A stretch of DNA of 64,000 nucleotides, taken from contig JAXGZG010000004.1 of assembly GCA_040771825.1 (NCBI GenBank), forward strand, positions 124,001 through 188,000, written 5' to 3'. The DNA is from JAXGZG01 sp040771825 (GTDB taxonomy: Bacteria; Bacillota; Sulfobacillia; Fermentithermobacillales; Fermentithermobacillaceae). The position numbers were made by a program, and so were the translations under genes. Under the pieces are notes generated by a model, which did not search any database, was not told the DNA's origin, and saw only the letters and a list, made by a program, of their open reading frames with translations. Positions 1 to 8,101 of the stretch are shown here, one piece after another (position 1 is the first letter of the stretch; each line of letters opens with the position of its first letter).

Positions 1-2652
1 CAATTCCTTCACCCTAACGTCCAAGGACTGCACTTTGTGGGCGAGACCCCGCTCCTCGGCCAACGCCTCATTCATCATGCCCTCTTGCCTGGCTATCTCC
101 AGAGACTCCTCTTCCAAGTGGCGAGTAAGGGAGTTCTTCTCGCCTGCAAGACTCTCTCTTTGGCGCAGCACCAAGGACAAGTCTCTATCCAAAGTCTCTT
201 TTTCAGAAGCCAGCTGACGCACTCTTTCGGAAACTTCCCTATCTCGGGAGAGTCTTTCTTGCATCTTTTCCTCTGATTGCCTGAGTTCGGCTTCCTTGGA
301 TGCCATTGCTCGAGACAGCAGGGATTCCTTGGAGAGAGCCTCTTCTAAGTCTAGGGCAAGTTTCTCTGCCACCCCGGACAAAGGACCCACCGCCTGGGTT
401 CGTTCTTCAATCTGAGCCTTGAGGGCGCTTATTGACGCCTGAAGCCTGGAAAGGGCTTCCCCCAAGCGCGCGGCTTGGGCTTCACGAAGAGAACAATCGG
501 CTCTGGCCTTGTCTAGCCGGGCTTCCACGTCTTGCCTTTCCATCTCAAGGGACTTCCTCTTGTCGTGCACTTGGGTGAGCTCCTGGCCAAGTCTCTCTTC
601 AGCGGCCGCGATGTCCATAATCTCCTGTTTCCGCCTGAATATGGACTCGTGGCGAGGTGCGTCTCCTCCAGTGATAGCCCCGCCCGGCTCCAGAGTCTCA
701 CCCGACAGCGTGACTACTCGAGTTGCCCAGCCCGAGGCCTTCATGAACCCAAGAGCAATATCCATGGTGTCAGCCAGGACTACCCTGCCCACAAGATACT
801 TGGCGCAACCGGCCACTTTCTCGGGGAAACGTACAACCTCAAGAAGGGGGCGTACCCCTGGCATTTCCCGCAATAGAGCCGCAACTCTGGGGCTCATCTC
901 ACGTGGCCTCAAAAGATTCAGAGGAAGGAAAGTAGCTCTCCCACTTTTTGATGTTCGCAGCATGCTTATGGCCCTCTTGGCCGCATTCTCGTCTTGGACC
1001 ACTATGTTTTCTAAAGCGCCCCCGATAGCAGCGGCCAAAGCAGAAATGTACTTCGGTTCGGAGTTTACGAGCTCGCCCACCGAACCTTCTATCCCGCCCA
1101 ATACTCCCTTAGTTCTGGCCTCAAGCACCGTCCGGGGACCCTTGGCGTATCCCTCAAAAGACTTTTCCAGGTCAGCCAAGACCCTCTTTCTGGCCCTTAG
1201 CCCAGAAAGCCGTGCCTCAAGGTTTCCCTGAGACAAAGAGACCTTTTCTATGTCTGACAAAAGCGAGGAGCGCTGAGAATTCAGAAAGCTTTGGGCTTCC
1301 CGAGCTTCGTTAAGGCGGTACGTCGCCAAGGCCGCCTCCTCGCCAAGAGAAGCCACCTCGTTTTCCTCGGCCAGTACTCTTTCTCTTGAAGTATTGATCC
1401 ATTCTTTCAAGCTTGCCAATTCCCGCTGCTTGCCTTCGAGGTTCCGCCTGATGTCCTCCCTGGCTCTCTGGCACACATTTAGCTCCGAGGTTAAGGCTAA
1501 TGTATCCTTGCGAACTTCTATCACGTTGGACCCCAGCTCCCGAAGGGCCGATTCTGTGTCTAGCCTGGTCTCTTCTGCAGCTTTTAGGGCATCTTGAGCG
1601 CTCTTTTGTTTTGCCGCCAGCGACTCCCATGACTCCCCAAGAGTCTTGTCCTCCGTCGAGATTCTGTCTAGATCCCGCTGAATGGCTTTCCTCCTAACGT
1701 CTCTAGACTCTAGTTCCCTTCCCAGAAGCTGGCACTGGCTCCGAAGCGAATCCCTTCTCCTTTCGAGGGATACCAGGCTTGCCAGGGCTTCATCCCTATC
1801 TTCGGTGGTCCGGCCCAGGGTAAGACCCACGGCCTCACACTGCTCTCTAAGGGCGGTCAATTCCTGCCTGAGCTCTGGGATCTTCTCCTGGATAGACTGG
1901 AGGTCAACCCGTCCCTTCTCCACACGGCGACCAAGGCTCAAAACCTTGCGGCTTTCGTCCTCGGCCTGGTAAAGCCACATGGAGATCTCAATAGCGCGGC
2001 GTTCCCGTGAGATACGATGATACTGGGAAGCCACATCTCTGTCCTCGGACAGTTGGACTCGCCGCGCCTCCAACTCCACCAGGAGATCGTCCAGCCGAGC
2101 TATGTCTGCCTTGGCGGCTTCCAGCCGGGACTCCATCTCTTTCTTGTTTATCTTCACCTTGGCGACTCCGGAAGCCTCCTCGATCCACGCGCGCCTGTCT
2201 TCGGGGCGACCGGACACAAGGTCTTGGACCATTCCTTGCCCTATGACCACGTAACCTGTATGAGATAACCCCGTTCCAGACAGAGTCTCAATGACGTCTT
2301 TCCACCGCACGGCTTTGCCATTAATCTTGTACTCGCTGGTACCGTCTCGGGTGAGACGCCTCTCGATTTCTGTCTCAACTTGGTCTTGGTCAGTAACGCC
2401 ATCAAATAGGAGTTTGACTTCGGCCATTCCCATGGACTTGCGCCTCTCGGTGCCGGCAAAAATCACGTCTTGCTGCCTCATAGACCGCAGCACTCTTGGG
2501 TTCTGCTCACCTAATACCCACCGGAGCGCGTCGGCAAGATTGGACTTGCCGCAGCCATTGGGGCCAACGATAGCAGTGATGCCGGACCCTAGAGTCACCT
2601 CTGTCCTATCGCAAAAAGATTTGAAACCGTGCAGCGAAAGCTTTCTCAGCAC
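1..2652 (-). CDS. smc: Chromosome segregation protein SMC (N-terminal 884 residues, runs off the left edge)
   Basis: SMC ATPase that organises and helps segregate the chromosome together with ScpA and ScpB. The N-terminus carries the Walker A motif GPNGCGKS at residues 30-37, followed by a Q-loop region, a long heptad-rich coiled coil, and a hinge domain around residues 510-670 (SVGELVNSEPKYISALAAAI). A second coiled coil then begins and is cut off by the window edge, so the Walker B/signature half is missing. I chose the GTG at 2652 because the sequence there reads MLRKLSLHGFKSF, the normal SMC start, with AGGAGG upstream. About 300 C-terminal residues are expected outside the window. In most Bacillota smc directly follows rnc; here a divergent regulator gene lies between them. 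Confidence 0.96.
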   Translation of the reverse strand, partial: MLRKLSLHGFKSFCDRTEVTLGSGITAIVGPNGCGKSNLADALRWVLGEQNPRVLRSMRQQDVIFAGTERRKSMGMAEVKLLFDGVTDQDQVETEIERRLTRDGTSEYKINGKAVRWKDVIETLSGTGLSHTGYVVIGQGMVQDLVSGRPEDRRAWIEEASGVAKVKINKKEMESRLEAAKADIARLDDLLVELEARRVQLSEDRDVASQYHRISRERRAIEISMWLYQAEDESRKVLSLGRRVEKGRVDLQSIQEKIPELRQELTALREQCEAVGLTLGRTTEDRDEALASLVSLERRRDSLRSQCQLLGRELESRDVRRKAIQRDLDRISTEDKTLGESWESLAAKQKSAQDALKAAEETRLDTESALRELGSNVIEVRKDTLALTSELNVCQRAREDIRRNLEGKQRELASLKEWINTSRERVLAEENEVASLGEEAALATYRLNEAREAQSFLNSQRSSLLSDIEKVSLSQGNLEARLSGLRARKRVLADLEKSFEGYAKGPRTVLEARTKGVLGGIEGSVGELVNSEPKYISALAAAIGGALENIVVQDENAAKRAISMLRTSKSGRATFLPLNLLRPREMSPRVAALLREMPGVRPLLEVVRFPEKVAGCAKYLVGRVVLADTMDIALGFMKASGWATRVVTLSGETLEPGGAITGGDAPRHESIFRRKQEIMDIAAAEERLGQELTQVHDKRKSLEMERQDVEARLDKARADCSLREAQAARLGEALSRLQASISALKAQIEERTQAVGPLSGVAEKLALDLEEALSKESLLSRAMASKEAELRQSEEKMQERLSRDREVSERVRQLASEKETLDRDLSLVLRQRESLAGEKNSLTRHLEEESLEIARQEGMMNEALAEERGLAHKVQSLDVRVKEL

Positions 2653-2720
2653 CTTGCGAAACGCCCTCCTATACCTCTCTTATGTAAATAAGTCTACCTA
2701 ACACAGGTAAAGGGATATAT

Positions 2721-2750
2721 CGAGACGGACATAAGTTCTATTCGGTCTCG
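2721..2750. promoter_or_regulatory. Inverted repeat between smc and the divergent regulator (candidate operator)
   Basis: CGAGACGG at 2721-2728 and CGGTCTCG at 2743-2750 form an inverted repeat matching at 7 of 8 positions around a 14-bp AT-rich centre. It sits in the only gap between the divergent smc and S24-like genes, so it could be an autoregulatory site. This is inferred from position and symmetry only. Confidence 0.35.
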
Positions 2751-2775
2751 GAAATTCCCTGGGAGTGATACGATA

Positions 2776-3303
2776 TTGTCCATTGTAGATGACATGGCAA
2801 AGCTTGTCCTCAAGAATCCCAATATTTCTGCCCGAGAGATAGCTCTGGCTCTAGGCTACGCAGAGCAGAAATCCATCTACTACTGGCTCCAAAAAGCCGG
2901 CTTCAAAGGAATGAAAGACTTCCGTCAGGCAGTGTTGCGTCGGAACGCTTCTTCGGACTACGGCCTAATGAACGTGTCGCTTGCCAGGGATCGAAACGGC
3001 CTTTTGCCCCGAAATCTGGGAGAGTACTTGGCCCAGTCTCTTAGCCCCGGCAGCTACGGGGTTTTAGTGTCGAGAGATTCTGGAGAAGCTGCCAAACCTG
3101 GAGACATGGCCATAGTCGACCCGGACGCCCCATGGGGCCAAGGTGACTTGGTGGCAGTCAAGATAGACGGGGCCACGGGAATCTTGAGGCGCTACGTAAC
3201 TTCAGGGAGCGCGGTATTCGTGGATCTCTCGGCCCCTGGCCAAGTCCTGTTTCCCGATTTGGTCGTGGGGAAGGTCGCGGCCATCGTCCGCAGGTATGTC
3301 TAG
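2776..3303 (+). CDS. Small HTH plus S24/LexA-like regulator
   Basis: Predicted DNA-binding regulator of 175 residues. Residues about 15-50 (NISAREIALALGYAEQKSIY) look like a helix-turn-helix reading head. The C-terminal half resembles the S24 peptidase fold of LexA and phage repressors: RDSGEAAKPGDMAIVDP fits the region of the catalytic serine, and GDLVAVKIDG followed by GILRRYV fits the strand that normally carries the catalytic lysine. That lysine appears to be arginine here, so self-cleavage is doubtful. The start is a TTG preceded by GGGAG about ten bases upstream. It is the only plus-strand gene in the first 13 kb and overlaps the 3' end of rnc tail to tail by 102 bases. Its target is unknown; autoregulation or control of smc is possible. 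Confidence 0.7.
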   Translation: MSIVDDMAKLVLKNPNISAREIALALGYAEQKSIYYWLQKAGFKGMKDFRQAVLRRNASSDYGLMNVSLARDRNGLLPRNLGEYLAQSLSPGSYGVLVSRDSGEAAKPGDMAIVDPDAPWGQGDLVAVKIDGATGILRRYVTSGSAVFVDLSAPGQVLFPDLVVGKVAAIVRRYV

Positions 3304-3975
3304 AGCCAGAAACTTGCCGGCAGCGTCTTCCTGAGCCTCCTTCTTTGAACGGCCCCGTCCCAAGGACACGCTCTTCCCGTTCACTACGCAAGCCACGGTG
3401 TACACTGGCATGTGGTCCGGGCCTTCCACGGACATTACCCGGTATTCCAGAGTAGAGCCCGAAAGCCCCTGCACTCTCTCTTGAGCCCGGGTCTTGGCGT
3501 CAATAGGCACCTCTGGAAACTCCAGCGGAATCAGCAGGTTCTGGACAAGTTCCAGCGCAGGACCCCAACCTCTCTCCAAGTACACGGCGCCCACCACCGC
3601 CTCTAAAGCCCCCGCCAAGTTCCGAGATCTTAGGCGGCCTCCTGATGTGGCTTCGCCTCGGCCTAGCAAAAGATGTCTTCCTAATTCAACATCCAAGGCG
3701 AGCTTGGAAAGAGACGCTCCTGAAACCAGCTGCGCCCTCATTCTGGTGAGATCACCCTCAGATGCGTCAGGATACATCTCATACAGGGTATGGGCCACCG
3801 CAAGGTCAAAGACAGCGTCACCCAGATACTCCAAGCGCTCGTTGGATTTGGGGCATCCCTTTTCGTTAGCGTATGAAACATGGGTGAAAGCCTCATTGCG
3901 GGCTGGGTCGCCGAGGCTTTTTAGGGCATTTTCAAAAGTCATTTTTGCTCTAGATAGCGCTTCAAGATCAGACAT
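3202..3975 (-). CDS. rnc: Ribonuclease III
   Basis: Double-strand-specific endoribonuclease acting in rRNA processing and mRNA decay. The signature NERLEYLGDA lies at residues 45-54 and the second acidic segment (LAGALEAVVGAVYLE) near 112-126. A C-terminal dsRNA-binding domain ends in GRGRSKKEAQEDAAGKFLAL. I use the ATG at 3975, which has GGAGG nine bases upstream, so the gene overlaps the end of fabF by 37 bases; a second ATG at 3942 would give an ATGA overlap instead. About 25 residues follow the dsRNA-binding domain and are encoded opposite the regulator gene. Length (257) is slightly above the family norm because of that tail. Confidence 0.95.
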   Translation of the reverse strand: MSDLEALSRAKMTFENALKSLGDPARNEAFTHVSYANEKGCPKSNERLEYLGDAVFDLAVAHTLYEMYPDASEGDLTRMRAQLVSGASLSKLALDVELGRHLLLGRGEATSGGRLRSRNLAGALEAVVGAVYLERGWGPALELVQNLLIPLEFPEVPIDAKTRAQERVQGLSGSTLEYRVMSVEGPDHMPVYTVACVVNGKSVSLGRGRSKKEAQEDAAGKFLALDIPADDGRDLPHDQIGKQDLARGREIHEYRAP

Positions 3976-5225
3976 GCATTCTGCCCTCCGAAACCAAATG
4001 AATTCTTCAGCGCCAAATTTACCCGAGCGGCTCTGGGCTGATTCGGGACATAATCCAAGTCGCACTCTGGATCGGGAACTTCGTAGTTGATGGTCGCCGC
4101 AACGATTTGCCTCTGTAATGTGAGCACTGTCGCCGCTGTCTCCACGGCGCCCGCCGCCCCCAGAAGGTGACCTATCATGGATTTAGTCGATGACACCAAC
4201 ACTCTGTAGGCGTGACTGCCTAGGGCGTTTTTTATGGCCATGGTCTCGGTGGGGTCGTTTGCGGGGGTGGAGGTCCCGTGAGCGTTGACGTAATCCACGT
4301 CTTCAGGCCCAATTCCCGCGGAAACAATGGCGTTTTTCATTGCCCTAGCCGCCCCTTGGCCGCCAGGGCTCGGGGAAGTAATGTGATAGGCGTCTGAGCT
4401 CATTCCGTAGCCCGTAACTTCGGCATAGATCCTAGCACCTCTTTGTACTGCGTGTGAAAGGGATTCTACGACCAGAACTCCCGCTCCCTCTCCCATTACG
4501 AACCCATCTCGCTCTTTATCAAAGGGACGGCACGCCCTAGGGCCCAAGTGGTTCTGGGTGGAAAGGGCCTTCATGGACGAAAACCCGGCCAGCGCCAGTG
4601 GTTGTATAGATGCTTCCGTGCCCCCGGCCAGCATGACGTCTGCGTCGCCGCGCTCCACTACCCTAAAAGCTTCCCCTATAGCGCTTGTTCCTGTTGCACA
4701 AGCTGTAACCACACTGTTGATGGGACCTTGAAGGCCGAGGTCGATGGCGGCGTGACCTGACGCCATGTTGGCTATCATCATTGGGATAAGAAACGGAGAC
4801 ACCCTGCTAGGACCTTTCTCCATAAGAATCTGGGTTTCCCTGGTAAGGGATTCCAATCCCCCCATGCCTGTACCTATGATAACCCCGGTACGCTCCGGAT
4901 CAGCAGATCCTCTCAGGTTTCCGTCCTCATAAGCCATCCTTGCCGCCACCACAGAGAACTGGGAGAACCTGTCCATCTTGCGGGCGTCGCGGCGGTCAAA
5001 ATAGTCCAGAGCATCGAAATCAACTTCGGCGGCGATTCGACAAGGATAGTCTCTCGGGTCAAATCTGGTAATTGGACGGATTCCAGACCGTCCTTCCATA
5101 AGGCCGTTCCAGAACCTTTCCACCCCAGAACCGATGGGCGTTATGACCCCAATTCCCGTAATAACAACGCGCCTTCCAGTCAACCTCGGCCACGTCCTCT
5201 CGACATAAAAATGGTCCCGCGACAC
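3939..5225 (-). CDS. fabF: 3-oxoacyl-ACP synthase II
   Basis: Elongating condensing enzyme of type II fatty-acid synthesis; adds malonyl-ACP to growing acyl-ACP in the cytoplasm. The catalytic cysteine is in VVTACATGTSAIGEA (near residue 177), and the two catalytic histidines are in NAHGTSTPANDPTE and KSMIGHLLGAAG, giving the full Cys-His-His triad. The frame opens with GTG at 5225 without a clear ribosome site. A TTG at 5183, just before GRRVVITGIG where family members normally begin, is an alternative start, so the true N-terminus may be about 14 residues shorter. It follows acpP by 24 bases and overlaps rnc. Confidence 0.96.
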   Translation of the reverse strand: MSRDHFYVERTWPRLTGRRVVITGIGVITPIGSGVERFWNGLMEGRSGIRPITRFDPRDYPCRIAAEVDFDALDYFDRRDARKMDRFSQFSVVAARMAYEDGNLRGSADPERTGVIIGTGMGGLESLTRETQILMEKGPSRVSPFLIPMMIANMASGHAAIDLGLQGPINSVVTACATGTSAIGEAFRVVERGDADVMLAGGTEASIQPLALAGFSSMKALSTQNHLGPRACRPFDKERDGFVMGEGAGVLVVESLSHAVQRGARIYAEVTGYGMSSDAYHITSPSPGGQGAARAMKNAIVSAGIGPEDVDYVNAHGTSTPANDPTETMAIKNALGSHAYRVLVSSTKSMIGHLLGAAGAVETAATVLTLQRQIVAATINYEVPDPECDLDYVPNQPRAARVNLALKNSFGFGGQNACLILKRYLEQK

Positions 5226-5249
5226 CCAACTGACGCGGGACCGCTTCTG

Positions 5250-5495
5250 CTACTCTCTTGCACTCTCTTTGAGATAATCAACTGCCGCCTTAACAGTGGA
5301 AAGACTCTCGGCATCTTCATCGGGTATAGTGATCCCGAACTCGCCTTCAAAGGCCATTATGAGGTCAACTATCTCCAATGAGTCCGCACCCAAATCATCA
5401 ATGAAAGACGCCTCCATGGTCACTAGAGACTCATCGACTCCCAACTGGTCCACGATTATCTTCTTTACTCTCTCAAACACTTCATCCTGGGACAT
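5250..5495 (-). CDS. acpP: Acyl carrier protein
   Basis: Carrier of the growing acyl chain in fatty-acid synthesis. The phosphopantetheine attachment serine lies in GADSLEIVDL, and the protein is small and acidic (81 residues). I chose the ATG at 5495 (MSQDEVFERV) because AAGGAGG sits eight bases upstream; a GTG three codons earlier abuts that same site too closely. It lies between fabG and fabF, the usual order in Bacillota. Confidence 0.96.
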   Translation of the reverse strand: MSQDEVFERVKKIIVDQLGVDESLVTMEASFIDDLGADSLEIVDLIMAFEGEFGITIPDEDAESLSTVKAAVDYLKESARE

Positions 5496-5522
5496 CCGTG
5501 TCACCTCCTCCTTGTCATAGCA

Positions 5523-6266
5523 CTATGTTATGGCGCCCATGGACATACCGCCGTCCACTGGGACTACCTGTCCCGTGATATAAGAAGCCCCCGGGGACAC
5601 CAGGAACGCCACTACCGAGGCCACGTCTTCTGGAGTCCCAAGCCTCCCTAGGGGTATCGATCTCTCCAGCCGCTCTTTGGCTTGGCCGGGAATGCCAGCG
5701 GTCATATCGGTTTGTATGTACCCCGGCGCCACCACGTTGGCCGTAATCCCGTAACGAGACGATTCCCTGGCCAAAGCTCGTATGAACCCGATCACGCCGG
5801 CTTTGGAGGCGCAGTAGTTGGCCTGGCCCAGATTGCCTGTTAGGGCCACCACCGATGACACTGCTACGACTCTTCCGGCCTTTCGCCTCATCATAGACCT
5901 CAGGACCCACCTTGTTACGTTGTACGCCCCCTTCAAGTTGACATCCACGACCCTATCCCAATCATCCTCGCTCATCCGGAGAAGGAGCGAATCCCTGGTG
6001 ATGCCGGCGTTTAGGACAAGGGCTTCCACAGAGCCCAGTTCCCTCTCTACGGCCTCCACAAGACTCCGGGCCTCTTGATGACGAGATACGTCTCCTCTGA
6101 AAGCCCGGGCGACGCCGCCTGCTTCTTCTACGGCCCGGACGGTTTCTTGGGCCGCATCTTCTCCCGATACGTAGTTCACTCCTATCGCGTACCCGAGCCT
6201 TGCCAATTCCAGGCTAGAAGCACGCCCAATGCCCCGTGAGGCCCCTGTAATCAAGGCAACAGTCAT
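5523..6266 (-). CDS. fabG: 3-oxoacyl-ACP reductase
   Basis: NADPH-dependent reductase of the fatty-acid elongation cycle, short-chain dehydrogenase family. The Rossmann motif TGASRGIGRA is at the N-terminus, and the NAG motif reads LNAGIT. The active site shows Ser (AVSSVVALTG), Tyr and Lys (YCASK), and the C-terminus GQVVPVDGG is typical. The ATG at 6266 has AAGGAGG nine bases upstream and lies immediately past the fabD stop codon, indicating translational coupling. Length 247 is standard. Confidence 0.96.
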   Translation of the reverse strand: MTVALITGASRGIGRASSLELARLGYAIGVNYVSGEDAAQETVRAVEEAGGVARAFRGDVSRHQEARSLVEAVERELGSVEALVLNAGITRDSLLLRMSEDDWDRVVDVNLKGAYNVTRWVLRSMMRRKAGRVVAVSSVVALTGNLGQANYCASKAGVIGFIRALARESSRYGITANVVAPGYIQTDMTAGIPGQAKERLERSIPLGRLGTPEDVASVVAFLVSPGASYITGQVVPVDGGMSMGAIT

Positions 6267-6267
6267 T

Positions 6268-7206
6268 CTACTGAGCCTCCTTGGCGAATTCAAGCAGAGG
6301 ATCTAGATCTTTGGGGTCAATGAAGGTGATACCTGCGATATCCGGGTTAATGCGCTTTAAGAACCCTGTCAGGCTCTTTCCCGGCCCCATCTCCACAAAA
6401 CGATCCGCGCCATCACTAATCATAGCCTCAACCTGCACTTGCCATAGCACCGGCGAAGTTACCTGTTTTACCAAAGCATCCTTTACCGCGGCGGCAGATT
6501 GCAGCACTTCTCCATGGACATTGGAGTATACGGGAATCTTGGGAACCTTGACAGTAACCCGGTCTAGATCTTTGGCCAGTTTCCACGCAGCGGGCTCCAT
6601 CAATGCACAGTGAAACGGCGCGCTCACAAGAAGAGGAACGCTCCTGCCGCCCCTCTCCCTCACTTCTTTCACAACGTAGTCAACTGCTCTCTTGTCCCCT
6701 GACACCACGGTCTGCCCGGGACAGTTGTAATTGGCCCCCGCAACTACCCCAAATCTCCTGGCGTCATAGCAAATCGACTCGACTTCGGCGCAAGATAAGC
6801 CTAACACAGCAGCCATTGCCCCTTGGCCCGGGCCGCACGCTTCCTGCATGTACACACCTCTCCGTCGAGTCAAGAGAAGAGCGTCTTCCAGCTCCAGGCT
6901 GTTGGCGACCACTAGGGCCGTGTATTCGCCTAAGCTTAACCCGCCCAGCATATCTGGCTCTAGCCCGCGGGACATGGCAACTCTAGCGCACGCTACCCCC
7001 ACAGCGCAAAGGGCGGGCTGGGCGTTCTTGGTCAAGACCAGATCGTCGAGAGGGCCCCGGAATATCATCCGCAAGAACCCCGGACCCAGAACGCGGTCCG
7101 CTGTTTCGAACACATTCCTGGCCTCTGGGAACTCCTGGTAAAGCTCCTTTCCCATGCCCACCGCCTGCGCCCCTTGGCCGGGAAATACCCAAGCTATCTT
7201 GGCCAC
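6268..7206 (-). CDS. fabD: Malonyl-CoA:ACP transacylase
   Basis: Transfers malonyl from CoA to ACP to supply the elongation cycle. The N-terminal WVFPGQGAQAVGMG is diagnostic; the nucleophilic serine lies in GLSLGEYTALV and the catalytic histidine in SAPFHCALM. I chose the GTG at 7206 (MAKIAWVFPGQG), eight bases after GGAGG; the GTG three codons earlier overlaps the ribosome site. The gene ends one base before fabG. Length 312 is normal. Confidence 0.95.
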   Translation of the reverse strand: MAKIAWVFPGQGAQAVGMGKELYQEFPEARNVFETADRVLGPGFLRMIFRGPLDDLVLTKNAQPALCAVGVACARVAMSRGLEPDMLGGLSLGEYTALVVANSLELEDALLLTRRRGVYMQEACGPGQGAMAAVLGLSCAEVESICYDARRFGVVAGANYNCPGQTVVSGDKRAVDYVVKEVRERGGRSVPLLVSAPFHCALMEPAAWKLAKDLDRVTVKVPKIPVYSNVHGEVLQSAAAVKDALVKQVTSPVLWQVQVEAMISDGADRFVEMGPGKSLTGFLKRINPDIAGITFIDPKDLDPLLEFAKEAQ

Positions 7207-7228
7207 GCGTCGCACCTCCAGGAAAAAG

Positions 7229-8086
7229 TCACTTTATGCCCGGTACCACAAACAAAGCCATAGTTCCCGGACCTGTGTGTGACCCTATCACAGCGCCGAT
7301 TTCCGATTCGTAGTACCGTTGGACTGTGTAGATAGACTCCATGGCTTCCTTCAGTTTGGCGGCTTCCAGAGGTGCCAAGGCATTAGTGATGACGGCGTCC
7401 ACCTGGGCGCCTTTGGGGATCCTCTCTTGGACTATCTCGATTATGCGCGGGATGACTCTACCTTTGCCCCTAACGCGATCTACAGAAGTAACATATCCTT
7501 CCCTATCCAATCCAAGGATGGGCTTAAGGTTGAGCATGCTCCCTAGAAAGTGCTGAGCCCTGCCTATCCTGCCGTTGCGGGCCAGATAATCCAGAGTGTC
7601 CACGGAGAAGACAGTGACCATGGTGTCGATGGCTCGCTGGATCTCCTCGATAATCTCCTGGGCAGAGCAGCCAGACTGGGCCATTTGGTTGGCCACGATG
7701 GCCATGTACCCGTGTCCGCCTGAGGCCTGTTTTGAATCGATCACGTGGATCTTCTCTCGATTGGGGAGCGTGTCTCTGGCTATGGTCGCCGACTGAAAGG
7801 TGCCGCTTAGGCTCGATGAAAGGGTAATGGCGATTACCTCGGAGCCGTCTCTAGAAATATCGTCAAACACCTTCTGGAATGCGGCAGGTGAAGGCTGGGA
7901 AGTGTGTGGGTGATGGGATGATGTCCGCAATTTCTGATAGAAATCGCTCCCGCGCAGTTCAAAGCCATCTAGGAACTCTTCTTCACCGAAATGCACTGTA
8001 AGGGGAACCACAGAAATGCCCTGAGATTGCAGCATATCGGGAGCAAAATCCTGAGAACTGTCTGTCACAATCTGGACCCTTGCCAT
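7229..8086 (-). CDS. DegV family fatty-acid-binding protein (FakB type)
   Basis: DegV proteins bind a single fatty acid and, as FakB, present it to the kinase FakA, which makes acyl-phosphate for membrane lipid synthesis. The N-terminal VQIVTDSSQDF and the SSSLSGTFQSA segment are family hallmarks, as are DSKQASGGHG and the C-terminal GSHTGPGTMALFVV. Length 285 fits. It lies between fabH and fabD and about 1 kb from plsX, which shares the acyl-phosphate pool, while fakA is about 15 kb away in the window. Function as FakB is inferred from family and neighbourhood. The ATG at 8086 has GAGGAG upstream. Confidence 0.9.
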   Translation of the reverse strand: MARVQIVTDSSQDFAPDMLQSQGISVVPLTVHFGEEEFLDGFELRGSDFYQKLRTSSHHPHTSQPSPAAFQKVFDDISRDGSEVIAITLSSSLSGTFQSATIARDTLPNREKIHVIDSKQASGGHGYMAIVANQMAQSGCSAQEIIEEIQRAIDTMVTVFSVDTLDYLARNGRIGRAQHFLGSMLNLKPILGLDREGYVTSVDRVRGKGRVIPRIIEIVQERIPKGAQVDAVITNALAPLEAAKLKEAMESIYTVQRYYESEIGAVIGSHTGPGTMALFVVPGIK

Positions 8087-8101
8087 GGTTAACTCTCCTC
8101 T

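Noticed and set aside
509..1231. Long plus-strand frame of 240 codons opposite smc
   Set aside because: It mirrors the high-quality SMC coding frame, its product is Ser/Arg-rich with no resemblance, and it lacks a ribosome site.
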